From Fen-999 sp964530115 (lineage in GTDB: Bacteria > Pseudomonadota > Gammaproteobacteria > Burkholderiales > Rhodocyclaceae): a stretch of 47,246 nt of DNA. Numbering within the stretch: the first letter of the stretch is position 1; every line of letters begins with the position of its first letter. The notes beneath the pieces are model-generated. The model searched no databases. It was not told where the DNA came from and saw nothing but the letters and a program-made list of their open reading frames with translations. Positions 7,419 to 15,793 of this stretch are shown here, piece by piece. The stretch covers positions 1 through 47,246 of the forward strand of contig CAZGYD010000186.1 of the NCBI GenBank assembly GCA_964530115.1. The letters run 5' to 3'. The position numbers and the translations under genes are program-made.

Positions 7419-9746
7419 ATGACCCCGACGGAACTGAAGAAATTCCTCCGCGACAAGGTGGCGCTCTTTGCGGGCTTCGACGCGGCCGAGATCGCCGCAA
7501 TCGTCGCCGAGAGCGAGCTGCGGACCTTCGAGGGCAGCGAGGCCATCATCGAGTGCGGCGACGAGGGCAGCTTCATCGGCGTACTGGTGAGCGGCCACGC
7601 CCATGTCTCGGTGGCCGACAGCGCCGGCGAGCGCGTCGAGTTCTGCCGGCTCGAGGCCGGCGACGTCTTCGGCGAAATGGCGCTCCTCACCGGTGACCGC
7701 ACCGTGGCGGACGTGATCGCGGGCAACCGCTGCTTCGTGCTGGTGATCCCCCAGGAAGTGTTCAACGCGCGCATCCTGGTCAAGCCGCGCGCGGTGACCT
7801 ATCTCTCGCGGCTCCTCGCCGAGCGCACACGCGCCCAGGCCGTGGATCTCACCAGCCGGCGGCTGCACGAGCAGGCGCTGAGCCGCTCCGAGGATCCCTA
7901 CGCCCTGAGTCTGCGTACGGAAGTGCCGGGCAAGATCCTCGCACTCAACGTCGGCCTCTCGCAGGTCCGTTTCGGCGTCTTCGACACCCGGGACCCCGAG
8001 CGGGACGTGCAGGGCGTCATCGACTGCGGCGACCAGGAGCGTGCGCGCATCACCATGACCGCGGGCGGCGTCGTGACCACCCGCGAGCGGCCGGTCTGCC
8101 ATCTCGACGAACTCTTCCCGGTGATCTTCGAGTCGATGCTGCCGCTCGGCGACCGCTACCTGTTTACGCCCTACGAGGTCATCGCCGTCGGCCACCGCGT
8201 CGTCCATGGCGGCAACCGCTTTTCCAGCTCGGTGGTGATCACGCCGCAGGTCATCGCCGAGATCGAGGCGCTCTCGCCCTTCGCGCCGCTGCACAACCCG
8301 ATCAACCTCGAGGGCATCCGCCGGGCGATGGCTTTCCTGCCCGACGTGCCGCACGTCGCCGTCTTCGATACCGCCTTCCACCAGACGCTGCCGACCTACG
8401 CCTATCTCTACGGCCTGCCCTACGAGTGGTACAAGCAGCGCGGCATCCGCCGCTACGGCTTCCATGGCACCTCGCACCGCTTCGTCTCGCTGAAGTCGGC
8501 CGAGATCCTGCGCCGGCCGCTCGGCGAGCTGGAGATCGTCTCCTGCCACCTGGGCTTCGGCGCCTCGGTCTGCGCCATCGACCACGGCCGTTCGGTCGAT
8601 ACGACGATGGGCATGACGCCCTCGGACGGCGTGATCATGCCCAGCCGCGCCGGCAGCCTCGATCCGGCCATCGTCACCCACCTGATGCGCCAGTACGGCA
8701 TGGGACCGGACGAGATCGAGCGCCTGATCAACAGCGAAAGCGGCCTCAAGGGCATCTCCGGCATTTCCTCCGACATCCACGAGATCGAGGCGGCCGCCGC
8801 CGAAGGGCATCACCGCGCGCTGCTCGCGCACCGGGCCTTCTGCTACCAGATCCGCAAGGCGATCGGCGCCAGCGTCGCGGCGATGGGCGGCGTCGATGTC
8901 CTCGCCTTCACCGGCGAGATCGGCGAAACCAGCCCGACGGTGAGAAGCCTCGCCTGCCAGGGGCTCGCCACCATGGGCATCCGGCTCGACGAGGAAAAGA
9001 ACCGCAAGCTCGGCGCGACGCGCGGCCATGCGGTGATCTCGGCCGACGACTCGCCGGTGAAGATCCTCGTCGTCGCCAACAACGACGAGCGGCTCCTGGC
9101 CTGGGAGACCTTGCGCGCCGTCGAGCGCAGCCACATCACCCTGGCCTTGAGGGAGAGGCCGGCGGCGCCAATCCCGGTCGAAGTCTCGGCGCACCACGTG
9201 CATCTGTCGCAGGCGGACGTCGACAGGCTCTTCGGCGAGGGGTACGAACTCACACCGGAGCACGAGCTTTCGCAGCCAGGCCAGTTCGCCTGCCGCGAGA
9301 AGGTGAATCTCGTCGGCCCCAAGGGGCGCATCAGCGACGTCCGCGTCCTCGGACCGACGCGCAAGGAAACGCAGGTCGAGATCGCCATGACCGAGCAGTT
9401 CAGGCTCGGCATCCAGGCGCCGATCCGCGAGTCGGGCGATCTGGCCGACACGCCCGGCCTCACCCTCGAAGGGCCGGCGGGCACGGTGGCGATACCGCGC
9501 GGCGTGATCTGCGCCCAGCGCCATATCCACATGTCGCCCGAGGACGCCATGAACTTCCGCGTCCGCGACAAGTATGTCGTGCGCGTGCGCATCGACGGCG
9601 ACCGCGAACTCGTCTTCGGCGACGTGGTCGTGCGTGTGAGCCCGAACTACCGGCTGGCGATGCACATCGACACCGACGAGGCGAACGCCGCCAACGTCAA
9701 GACCGGCATGCTGGGCTACATCGAGGAGATTCAGGCGCGGGCCTAG
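7419..9746 (+). CDS. Three-domain protein: cyclic-nucleotide-binding + acetate-kinase-like + PduL phosphotransacylase
   Basis: 775 residues from ATG 7419. Residues about 15-130 are a CRP-type cyclic-nucleotide-binding domain (binding-cassette text GDVFGEMALLTGDRTVADV). About 171-565 is an acetate/propionate kinase fold (GHRVVHGGNRF, FDTAFHQTLP, RRYGFHGTSH). About 588-775 is a PduL phosphotransacylase with both His zinc motifs (SAHHVHLS and QRHIHMSP). As a unit it would interconvert acetyl-CoA, acetyl phosphate and acetate under nucleotide control. The kinase part departs from canonical residues: NVGLSQVR for NAGSSSLK, HLGFG for HLGNG, PSRAG for GTRSG, so kinase activity or substrate is uncertain. 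The PduL half looks intact. Overlaps the convergent methyltransferase gene by 4 bp. Confidence 0.88.
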   Translation: MTPTELKKFLRDKVALFAGFDAAEIAAIVAESELRTFEGSEAIIECGDEGSFIGVLVSGHAHVSVADSAGERVEFCRLEAGDVFGEMALLTGDRTVADVIAGNRCFVLVIPQEVFNARILVKPRAVTYLSRLLAERTRAQAVDLTSRRLHEQALSRSEDPYALSLRTEVPGKILALNVGLSQVRFGVFDTRDPERDVQGVIDCGDQERARITMTAGGVVTTRERPVCHLDELFPVIFESMLPLGDRYLFTPYEVIAVGHRVVHGGNRFSSSVVITPQVIAEIEALSPFAPLHNPINLEGIRRAMAFLPDVPHVAVFDTAFHQTLPTYAYLYGLPYEWYKQRGIRRYGFHGTSHRFVSLKSAEILRRPLGELEIVSCHLGFGASVCAIDHGRSVDTTMGMTPSDGVIMPSRAGSLDPAIVTHLMRQYGMGPDEIERLINSESGLKGISGISSDIHEIEAAAAEGHHRALLAHRAFCYQIRKAIGASVAAMGGVDVLAFTGEIGETSPTVRSLACQGLATMGIRLDEEKNRKLGATRGHAVISADDSPVKILVVANNDERLLAWETLRAVERSHITLALRERPAAPIPVEVSAHHVHLSQADVDRLFGEGYELTPEHELSQPGQFACREKVNLVGPKGRISDVRVLGPTRKETQVEIAMTEQFRLGIQAPIRESGDLADTPGLTLEGPAGTVAIPRGVICAQRHIHMSPEDAMNFRVRDKYVVRVRIDGDRELVFGDVVVRVSPNYRLAMHIDTDEANAANVKTGMLGYIEEIQARA

Positions 9747-10366
9747 GGCCTGCGGGCGACGAGGTCGATGACCGCCGAGCGTCCCTTGTGGCCGACCCCC
9801 TCGGCAAGGTCGTCCTCGTACTCGCGCAGGACGAGGATCTCCCAGTCGGCAAAGGCGGCGCGCAGGAACTCGGGCGTGTAGAGATTTTCCACTTCCGAAG
9901 GGCCGCCGGTCCGGTATTCGAGCTGCTTGGGCGTATAGCCGTGCAGCAGCACGAGGCCGCCCGGATTCGTCGCCTGCTTGAGCCGCACGAGCTGGCGGTC
10001 GCGCTCGTCGCCGCCGACGAACTGGATGAAGATGCCGACGACGATGTCGTAGCCGCCGGGCGGCCAGGGCATGGTCATGATGTCGGCGAGGCGGAAATCG
10101 ACGAGCACGCCACGTCCGCGCGCGAGCCGCCGGGCCTTTTCCAGCGCCACCGGCGAGATTTCCAGCGCCGTGACCGCAAGGCCCTGCTCGGCGAGCCAGA
10201 CGCTGTTGCGGCCCTCTCCGTCGGCGACCGAGAGCGCGGTGGTGCCGGCGTTCAGAAAGTGGCGGTGCGCTTCGAGGAAGCGGCAGGGCGCGGTGCCGAA
10301 AAGGTAATCGTCGCCGGCCTCGCGGTAACGCTGCGACCAGCGGGCCTCCTGGTCGATCTTCGCCAC
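9743..10366 (-). CDS. Class I SAM-dependent methyltransferase
   Basis: 207 residues. A Rossmann methyltransferase core is visible: motif I ALSVADGEGRNSVWLAEQG, the acidic end of strand 2 at TALEIS, and the motif II-III region DIVVGIFIQF. It resembles the TehB/thiopurine-type small-molecule methyltransferases by size and by its short FGTAPCRFLE opening, but the substrate cannot be told. The GTG start (10366) lies 3 bases after the dsbC stop, so it is the last gene of a ubiH-like/dsbC/methyltransferase run. It ends in a 4-bp convergent overlap with the AckA-PduL fusion gene. Confidence 0.8.
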   Translation of the reverse strand: MAKIDQEARWSQRYREAGDDYLFGTAPCRFLEAHRHFLNAGTTALSVADGEGRNSVWLAEQGLAVTALEISPVALEKARRLARGRGVLVDFRLADIMTMPWPPGGYDIVVGIFIQFVGGDERDRQLVRLKQATNPGGLVLLHGYTPKQLEYRTGGPSEVENLYTPEFLRAAFADWEILVLREYEDDLAEGVGHKGRSAVIDLVARRP

Positions 10367-10369
10367 GGC

Positions 10370-11101
10370 CTACTTGTTGCCGACCGCCGCGGCGGCCTGG
10401 TTCATCGCCTCTTCGAGCCGTGCCGCCGGCATATAGCCGGGGATGCGCGTGCCGTCGGCGAGGAAGATCGCCGGCGTGCCGCGGATGTTGAGCCGGCGCG
10501 CCAGCGCCATCGATTTCTCGAGGCCCGAGATGTCACATTTCCCGGCCTCCGGCGCCTTGCCGTTCAACATGTAGTCGTTCCACGCCTTGGCGCGGTCGGC
10601 CGCGCACCAGATGCCCTTCGACTTCTCCAGCGAATCGGCCGAGAGGATCGGGTGGAGGAAGGTGTAGATGGTGACGTCGGTGAGGCCCTGGAGCTCCTTG
10701 GCGAGCTTCTTGCAGTAGGTGCAGTTGGGGTCCTCGAAGGTGGCGAGCACGCGCTTGCCGTTGCCCTTGACCTGCTTGATCGCGAGCTCGAGCGGCAGCT
10801 CGGAGAATTTGACCGCTGACAGCTTGTCGATGCGCTCCTGGGTCAGGTCCTTGCGTGCCTTGGTGTCGATGATGTGGCCGCCGACGATGACGTGCGTCGC
10901 CTTCTCGTCGGTGTAGAAGATTTCGCCGCCGACCACGACCTCGTAGAGGCCGAGCACGCCGGCCTTGCGCACGCTGTCGACCTTGGCGCCTTCGGCGATG
11001 TTGGCCTCGATGGTCTTCTTGATCGTCGCCTCGATCGCGTCGGCGCGGGCGGCAGTCGCCAGCAGGGCGAGGCTGGCGGCGATACAGAGCTTCTTGATCA
11101 T
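10370..11101 (-). CDS. dsbC: Periplasmic thiol:disulfide isomerase DsbC
   Basis: 243 residues. A signal peptide MIKKLCIAASLALLATAARA is followed by the dimerisation domain (about 22-85) and a thioredoxin-fold domain with active site Cys127-Thr-Tyr-Cys130. The cis-Pro loop is RGTPAIFLADGTRIPGY. DsbC reshuffles wrong disulfides in the periplasm and is kept reduced by DsbD. CTYC in place of the E. coli CGYC is a variant active-site dipeptide. ATG 11101 has GGAG five bases upstream. It lies 14 bases after the UbiH-family gene and 3 before the methyltransferase. Confidence 0.95.
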   Translation of the reverse strand: MIKKLCIAASLALLATAARADAIEATIKKTIEANIAEGAKVDSVRKAGVLGLYEVVVGGEIFYTDEKATHVIVGGHIIDTKARKDLTQERIDKLSAVKFSELPLELAIKQVKGNGKRVLATFEDPNCTYCKKLAKELQGLTDVTIYTFLHPILSADSLEKSKGIWCAADRAKAWNDYMLNGKAPEAGKCDISGLEKSMALARRLNIRGTPAIFLADGTRIPGYMPAARLEEAMNQAAAAVGNK

Positions 11102-11115
11102 GGCGTCTCCGGGGG

Positions 11116-12270
11116 TCAGCCCATCGCGTAGCGGACCAGCATGTCCTTCACGGCGGGCAATCGTTGGGTCAGGCCGAGGCCGGCGTTGCGCAGCAGGGAC
11201 AGCGGCTGGCCGGGCAGCGAGAACAGCCTGTGCAGGCCGTCGGTGACGGATTGTAGCGCGACGACCTCCTCGCGGCGGGCGCGCTCGTGGCGCCGCAGCC
11301 AGGCATGGTCGCCGCAGTCGACGTGGGCCGGGCGGCTGACCAGCGTCTGCGCCAGGGAGCGCGCATCCTGGAAGCCGAGGTTGATGCCGTGTCCAGACAG
11401 GGGGTGGATCGCATGCGCGGCGTCGCCGATCAGCGCGAGCCGCGGCGCGACGAAGTTCGGCGCCCGCATCAGCCGCAAGGGGAAGGCGGCGGGCGGCGTC
11501 ACCAGCGACAGCGCGCCGAAGCGGCGCCCGCCGGCATCGGCGACGCGGTCGCAAAACGTTTGCGCCGGCAGGGCCAGAAGTTCGGTCGCATGTTCGGCTG
11601 GCGTCGACCAGACGATCGAGATCCGATTGCCGGGCAGCGGCAGGTAGGCGAGCACGCCGTCGTGGCGGAACCACTGGCAGGCCGTCTCGCGGTGCGGCTT
11701 CTCGATTGTGAAATTGGCGACCACGCCGTGCTGGCCGTAATGCTTGAAGCCAACCTCGATGCCCGCGGCGGCGCGCGTCCAGGAGTCGGCGCCATCGGCG
11801 GCGACGACCAGCCGCGCGGTGAGCTCGCGGCCGTCGTCGAGCGTCAGCGTCGCGGCCTCGTCGCCGAAACTCAGCCGCCGTGGCACGCCGGGGCAGACGA
11901 GCGTCACGTTGCCCTGCCGCTTCGCCGTCTCCCAGAGCTCCCGCTGCATCAGCGAGGATTCGATGATCCAGGCCAGCTCCGTCACGCCCGCGTCGTAAGC
12001 CGAGAAGTCGAGCCGTCCGCCGGCATCGCCGCGAACCTCCATGGTCGTCACGCGCTGGATGCGCGCGGGGTCGAGGTGAGTCCAGATGCCGATTTCGTCG
12101 AGGAAGCGGGCATTGGCGGGGCTGATCGCGTAGATGCGCGCGTCCCAGCCCTCCGGCGGCGTCGGCGCCCGGCCCTCGATCAGGGCGATCGACAGCGGGC
12201 TGCGCTTCAAGGCGACGGCCAGGGCCAGCCCGGCGAGGCCGCCGCCGACGATGACGATGTCGAAATCCAT
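11116..12270 (-). CDS. UbiH/UbiF-family FAD-dependent hydroxylase
   Basis: 384 residues. N-terminal FAD dinucleotide site DIVIVGGGLAGLALA, the DG motif VVAADGADSWTR, and the second FAD motif GDAAHAIHPLSGHGINLGFQD are all present. The family hydroxylates the aromatic ring of ubiquinone precursors. Which ring carbon this member acts on cannot be told from sequence, so no symbol is given. Residues 128-136 (GVPRRLSFG) coincide with a decayed copy of the dispersed repeat. First gene of a leftward run with dsbC; the tRNA-Met promoter lies 24 bases upstream, facing away. Confidence 0.9.
   Translation of the reverse strand: MDFDIVIVGGGLAGLALAVALKRSPLSIALIEGRAPTPPEGWDARIYAISPANARFLDEIGIWTHLDPARIQRVTTMEVRGDAGGRLDFSAYDAGVTELAWIIESSLMQRELWETAKRQGNVTLVCPGVPRRLSFGDEAATLTLDDGRELTARLVVAADGADSWTRAAAGIEVGFKHYGQHGVVANFTIEKPHRETACQWFRHDGVLAYLPLPGNRISIVWSTPAEHATELLALPAQTFCDRVADAGGRRFGALSLVTPPAAFPLRLMRAPNFVAPRLALIGDAAHAIHPLSGHGINLGFQDARSLAQTLVSRPAHVDCGDHAWLRRHERARREEVVALQSVTDGLHRLFSLPGQPLSLLRNAGLGLTQRLPAVKDMLVRYAMG
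11866..11889 (-). repeat. Decayed copy of the dispersed repeat, in the UbiH-family gene
   Basis: Differs from the 24-base consensus at 4 positions, all in the middle; both ends (GGCGTG and GGCTGAGTTTC on the coding strand) are intact. Coding reading GVPRRLSF parallels GVLPRLSF in other copies. Confidence 0.5.
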
Positions 12271-12294
12271 GGCGTTTGCGCTGTCGTCGATTCC

Positions 12295-12324
12295 TTGACA
12301 AGAACGGCGTCGGCAGCCGATAAT
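12295..12324 (+). promoter_or_regulatory. Sigma-70 promoter of the tRNA-Met gene
   Basis: TTGACA (12295-12300), an 18-base spacer, then GATAAT (12319-12324). The start point would be near 12331, ten bases before the tRNA. The stretch between -10 and start is GC-rich (CGCGCCCC), as in stringently controlled stable-RNA promoters. Confidence 0.8.
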
Positions 12325-12340
12325 CGCGCCCCTTCGCCCT

Positions 12341-12417
12341 GGTGATGTAGCTCAGCCGGTTAGAGCGACGGATTCATAATCCGTAGGTCGAGGGTTCAAG
12401 TCCCCCCATCACCACCA
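12341..12417 (+). tRNA. tRNA-Met (anticodon CAT)
   Basis: 77 bases folding as a full cloverleaf. Acceptor arms GGTGATG and CATCACC pair perfectly, the D-arm region is AGCTCAGCCGGTTAGAGC, the anticodon loop is TTCATAA, the T-loop contains GTTCAAG, and the CCA end is encoded. With anticodon CAT it could be elongator Met or the lysidine-type Ile2. The perfectly paired first acceptor base pair excludes an initiator tRNA. The GGTGATG acceptor fits elongator Met better than the GGCCCC of typical Ile2. Confidence 0.93.
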
Positions 12418-12424
12418 GATCCTG

Positions 12425-12461
12425 AACGGCCCTTCGTACCTCGCGGTTGGAGGGCCGTTTT
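12425..12461 (+). terminator. Rho-independent terminator after tRNA-Met
   Basis: AACGGCCCT (12425-12433) pairs perfectly with AGGGCCGTT (12451-12459) around a 17-base loop, ending in TTTT. It lies 7 bases beyond the tRNA CCA end and separates it from the convergent queE gene. Confidence 0.8.
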
Positions 12462-12544
12462 CCTTCGCGGTTCCCGTCGGCCGGGCTGCGGGCGCAAGCA
12501 TACCATTGCCCGGGCGGTCTGCCGGTGCCCGTCGCCAGGCCGGT

Positions 12545-13195
12545 TCAGCGGCCGCGCGCGTCGCTCCAGATGGCCTTGTGCAACTGCAACTGGAGGCGGA
12601 CCGGCAGGCGGTCGCGGAGGATCCATTCGGCGAGCCGGGCCGGGTCGAGCCGGCCGGCCACCGGCGAGAAGAGCACCGGGCAACGTCCGGCCAGCCGGCG
12701 TGTGACGACGACTGAGTTTGCCCAGCGATAGTCGGCTTCGGAGGCGAGAACGAACTTGAGTTCGTCGTGAGCGGTCAGGAGGTCGAGGTTGGACCAGAGG
12801 TTCCTCCCGGCCTCGCCCGAGTCGGGCGCCTTGATGTCGACGACGCGCGAGACGCGCGGGTCGACATCGGCGATGTCGAGGGCGCCGCTGGTTTCCAGCG
12901 ACACCGAATAGCCGGCGTCACAAAGTGCGCTCAGGAGCGCGAGGCAGCCTTTTTGGGCGAGCGGCTCGCCGCCGGTGACGCAGACGGTCGGGCAGCCGAT
13001 TGCCGCGACCCGGGCGAGAATCTCCGCCTGCGTCATCACCGTGCCGCCGGCGAAAGCGTATTCGGTGTCGCACCAGCGGCAGCGCAGCGGACAGCCGGTC
13101 AGGCGGATGAAGGTGGTGGGCAGGCCGGCCCGCGTCGACTCGCCCTGGATGGAATGGAAGATCTCGCTGACGCGCAGCCGGTCGCCGTCGGGCAC
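12545..13195 (-). CDS. queE: 7-carboxy-7-deazaguanine synthase QueE
   Basis: 216 residues. A small radical-SAM protein with CPLRCRWC (CX3CX2C iron-sulfur site) and VCVTGGEPLAQ. It makes the deazaguanine base used for queuosine in tRNA. The N-terminus VSEIFHSIQGESTRAG is typical of QueE. The GTG start (13195) overlaps the cpoB stop as TAGTG, so it is translationally coupled as the last gene of the ruv-tol-pal chain. Residues about 159-167 (ANSVVVTRR) coincide with a decayed copy of the dispersed repeat. Other queuosine genes are not in the window. Confidence 0.93.
   Translation of the reverse strand: MPDGDRLRVSEIFHSIQGESTRAGLPTTFIRLTGCPLRCRWCDTEYAFAGGTVMTQAEILARVAAIGCPTVCVTGGEPLAQKGCLALLSALCDAGYSVSLETSGALDIADVDPRVSRVVDIKAPDSGEAGRNLWSNLDLLTAHDELKFVLASEADYRWANSVVVTRRLAGRCPVLFSPVAGRLDPARLAEWILRDRLPVRLQLQLHKAIWSDARGR
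12697..12721 (+). repeat. Decayed copy of the dispersed repeat, in queE
   Basis: GGCGTGTGACGACG followed by ACTGAGTTT: 20 of the first 23 consensus bases match. In the coding direction it reads ANSVVVTRR, the same frame as the tlyA copy (QNSAAVTRQ). Confidence 0.55.
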
Positions 13196-13935
13196 TACTT
13201 CTTCTTCGCTGCGCCGCGCTGCTTCACCGACTGGGCCGCGGGCGAGTCGGGGTACTTGGCGAGCAGTTCGTCGAGCACCCGCTTGGCGTTCTTGGCGTCG
13301 CGCAGCTCGTTGTAGGCGTTGTGCTGGCCGAGGAGCGCATCGGGCGCCTTCGGGTCGTTCGGCCAGGTGGCGACCACCTTGCCGAAGAGCTCGACGGCCC
13401 GCGCGTACTCGGTCAGCTGGAAGTGGCTCGAGGCCGCCCAGTAGTAGGCATTGGGCAAAAGCGTGCTGTTGGGGTATTCCTTGATGAAGGTGAGCATGCC
13501 CCGGTTCGCCTCGACGTAGCGGCCGTTCTTGTAGGCGGCGAGCGCCGACTCGTAGTCGCGGGTCTCCTGGGCGGCGTCCGGTTTTTGTGGCGCCGAGGCA
13601 GCGGCCGCCGCGGCGGCGGCGCCCGCTTCGAGCTTGCGCAGGCGGTTGTCGAGATCGACGTAGAAGTCGCGCTGGCGCTTCTGGGAAACTTCCAGGTCGT
13701 TGAGCAGCACTTCCATCTGGCCGCGCAGTTTGGCCACGTCGGCCTTGATCGATTCGAGCTGGTTGGCGAAGTCGATCTGGTTGCGCGAGGCGGTTTCCAC
13801 CCGGGCCGAGAGCGCCGCAGACTCGACGCGCAGCGCCTCGATGCGCCTGCGTGCCTCGTCGTCGTCGAAGATGCCGGCGCGCGCCGGCAGGGCCAGCGCG
13901 GCGAGGAGGAACGCGGTCGGAACGTTCAGGCGCAT
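13195..13935 (-). CDS. cpoB: Cell division coordinator CpoB (YbgF)
   Basis: 246 residues, exported (signal peptide MRLNVPTAFLLAALALPARA). A coiled-coil trimerisation segment (about 28-105) is followed by an Ala-rich hinge and TPR repeats (about 125-240: YESALAAYKNGRYVEA, YYWAASSHFQL, AYNELRDAKNAKRVL). CpoB links the Tol-Pal system to septal peptidoglycan synthesis. Its start follows the pal stop as TGACATG, and its own stop overlaps queE. Confidence 0.93.
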   Translation of the reverse strand: MRLNVPTAFLLAALALPARAGIFDDDEARRRIEALRVESAALSARVETASRNQIDFANQLESIKADVAKLRGQMEVLLNDLEVSQKRQRDFYVDLDNRLRKLEAGAAAAAAAASAPQKPDAAQETRDYESALAAYKNGRYVEANRGMLTFIKEYPNSTLLPNAYYWAASSHFQLTEYARAVELFGKVVATWPNDPKAPDALLGQHNAYNELRDAKNAKRVLDELLAKYPDSPAAQSVKQRGAAKKK

Positions 13936-13936
13936 G

Positions 13937-14488
13937 TCAGAACTCGCCGGAGTAGAGCAGGTCGCCGCGGCGGTTCTGCGCCCAGCAGGCCTCGGTCGAT
14001 TCGGTGCAGCGCGGCTTTTCCTCGCCGAGGCTGACCGACTCGACTTGCTCTTCCCGGGCGCCGAGGACCATCAGCGCACGCTTGACCGCATCGGCGCGCT
14101 TCTGGCCCAGCGCCAGGTTGTATTCGCGGCTGCCGCGCTCGTCGGCGTTGCCCTGGATGAGCACCTTGAGTTTCGGATTGGCGGCGAGGAACTTGCCGTG
14201 GGCCTCGACGAGCGGCCGGAACTCGTCCTTGATCACGTACTGGTCGTAGTCGAAGAAGATGCTGCGCTTCGACAGCGGGCTCTTGGGATCCTTGAGCGCC
14301 GCGAGCACGCTCGGGTCGATGTCCGTCGCCGTGATCGGCGTGCCCGCCGCCGCGCCGCCGCCCGGGGCGCCCGGCCTGCCGTCGGCGACGCCGGCCGGCG
14401 GCTGCTCGGGGGCGGGGGGCTGGCTGCCGCAGGCCGCCAGCAGACCGATGGACAGGATCAGGGAAAGCCGGGTGAGGGAGCGGTGCAT
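13937..14488 (-). CDS. pal: Peptidoglycan-associated lipoprotein Pal
   Basis: 183 residues. Lipoprotein signal with lipobox LLAAC (lipidated Cys20), a Pro/Gly/Ala-rich spacer to about 50, then an OmpA-like peptidoglycan-binding domain (SIFFDYDQYVIKDEF, NADERGSREYNLALGQKRA). It anchors the outer membrane to peptidoglycan and binds TolB. Context between tolB and cpoB is canonical. Confidence 0.96.
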   Translation of the reverse strand: MHRSLTRLSLILSIGLLAACGSQPPAPEQPPAGVADGRPGAPGGGAAAGTPITATDIDPSVLAALKDPKSPLSKRSIFFDYDQYVIKDEFRPLVEAHGKFLAANPKLKVLIQGNADERGSREYNLALGQKRADAVKRALMVLGAREEQVESVSLGEEKPRCTESTEACWAQNRRGDLLYSGEF

Positions 14489-14513
14489 GTCGTGTTCTCC
14501 GGAAACGTTACAG

Positions 14514-15779
14514 TCAGTTGAGATAGGGGCCCCATGACGGCTCGCGGACGTCGCCGGCCTGGACGGAGAGCCGCTGTTTGACGCGGCCGTCGGTCGAGAC
14601 GGCCGAGAGCACGCCGCGGCCGCCGACCTCGGTTGCGTAGAGGATCATCCGGCCGTTGGGCGCGTAGCTTGGCGATTCGTCCTTGGCCGAATCGGTGAGC
14701 ACCTGGGTCTGTCGTGTCGCGAGATCCATCACGGTCAGTTGAAAACGGCCGCCGTGGCGGGAAATGAAGGCCAGGCTCTTGCCGTCCGGCGAGGGGCGCG
14801 GGCTGACATTGTAGGAGCCCTCGAAGGTCACCCGCTGGGCGTTGCCGCCGGAAGACGGGATCCGGTAGATCTGCGGGCCGCCGCCACGGTCCGAGGTGAA
14901 GTAGATCCATTCCCCGTCGGGCGAGTAGCGCGGCTCGGTGTCGATGCTCTGCGAGCTGGTGAGACGCGAGACACCGCTGCCGTCGGCATTGACCGTGTAG
15001 AGCTGCGAGCCGCCGTCCTTGGTCAGCACCACGGCGAGCCTGCGGCCGTCGGGCGACCAGGCCGGCGCGGAGTTCGAGCCCTTGAAGTTGGCGGCGACGT
15101 GGCGACGGCCCGAGGCGAGGTCGTGCACATAGACGATCGGCTTCTTGGCCTCGAACGAGACGTAGGCGAGCCGGCCGCCGTCGGGCGACCAGACCGGCGA
15201 GATGATCGGCTCGCGGGAGGCGAGCGCCGTCTGGGCGTTGGCGCCGTCGGCGTCGGCGATCTGGAGCTCGTAGCGGCCCGCGGCCTTGACGATGTAAGCG
15301 ATCCGCGTCGAGAAGATGCCGGGTTCGCCGGTCAGCTTCTCGTAGATGTAGTCGCTGATGCGGTGGCCGGTGAGGCGGATCTGGCTCGTCGCGTGCTGGT
15401 AGGCCTGGCCGCCGAGCTGGGCCTGTTTCTGCACGTCGAAGAGGCGGAAGCGCGTCTCGTAGCGGCTGTCGCCGACCGGCCCGACCGTGCCGACCGTCAG
15501 CGCATCGGCGCCGCGCGCCTTCCAGTCGGCCCAGGGCACGGCCGCCTCACCCGCCGGCAGCCCCGCCGGCTCGACGAGCCGGAACATGCCGCTGCGCTCG
15601 AGGTCGCCGCGGATCACCGTGCCGAGGGCCTGGGCCACGGCCCGGTCGCCGGCGAAGTCGGTGATCGCGATCGGGATGCGGTTCGCGCCGGCGCCGGTGA
15701 TTTCGATGGAGAGCTGGGCAAGGGCTGGCGCCGCAGCGAAGCACGACGCGGCAATGAAGAGGAAGGCTCGAAAAGTCAT
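14514..15779 (-). CDS. tolB: Tol-Pal system protein TolB
   Basis: 421 residues from ATG 15779. Signal peptide MTFRAFLFIAASCFAAAPALA, an N-terminal domain, then a beta-propeller with repeated WSPDG/YSPDG/PSPDG blades. TolB is periplasmic and cycles between TolA and Pal. A second ATG in frame at 15803 would overlap the tolA stop and lengthen the signal peptide by eight residues (MQLSYNRQ). Neither start has a strong ribosome site, so coupling to tolA translation is possible. Confidence 0.95.
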   Translation of the reverse strand: MTFRAFLFIAASCFAAAPALAQLSIEITGAGANRIPIAITDFAGDRAVAQALGTVIRGDLERSGMFRLVEPAGLPAGEAAVPWADWKARGADALTVGTVGPVGDSRYETRFRLFDVQKQAQLGGQAYQHATSQIRLTGHRISDYIYEKLTGEPGIFSTRIAYIVKAAGRYELQIADADGANAQTALASREPIISPVWSPDGGRLAYVSFEAKKPIVYVHDLASGRRHVAANFKGSNSAPAWSPDGRRLAVVLTKDGGSQLYTVNADGSGVSRLTSSQSIDTEPRYSPDGEWIYFTSDRGGGPQIYRIPSSGGNAQRVTFEGSYNVSPRPSPDGKSLAFISRHGGRFQLTVMDLATRQTQVLTDSAKDESPSYAPNGRMILYATEVGGRGVLSAVSTDGRVKQRLSVQAGDVREPSWGPYLN

Positions 15780-15793
15780 TTGGCGATTATAAC

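Noticed and set aside
9241..9262. GAACTCACACCGG as another dispersed-repeat copy
   Set aside because: Shares only a few bases with one end of the repeat; well below the decayed copies accepted.
12341..12417. tRNA-Ile2 or initiator tRNA reading of the CAT tRNA
   Set aside because: The first acceptor pair is intact, which rules out an initiator. The acceptor GGTGATG resembles elongator Met; lysidine-type Ile2 cannot be fully excluded without a model search.
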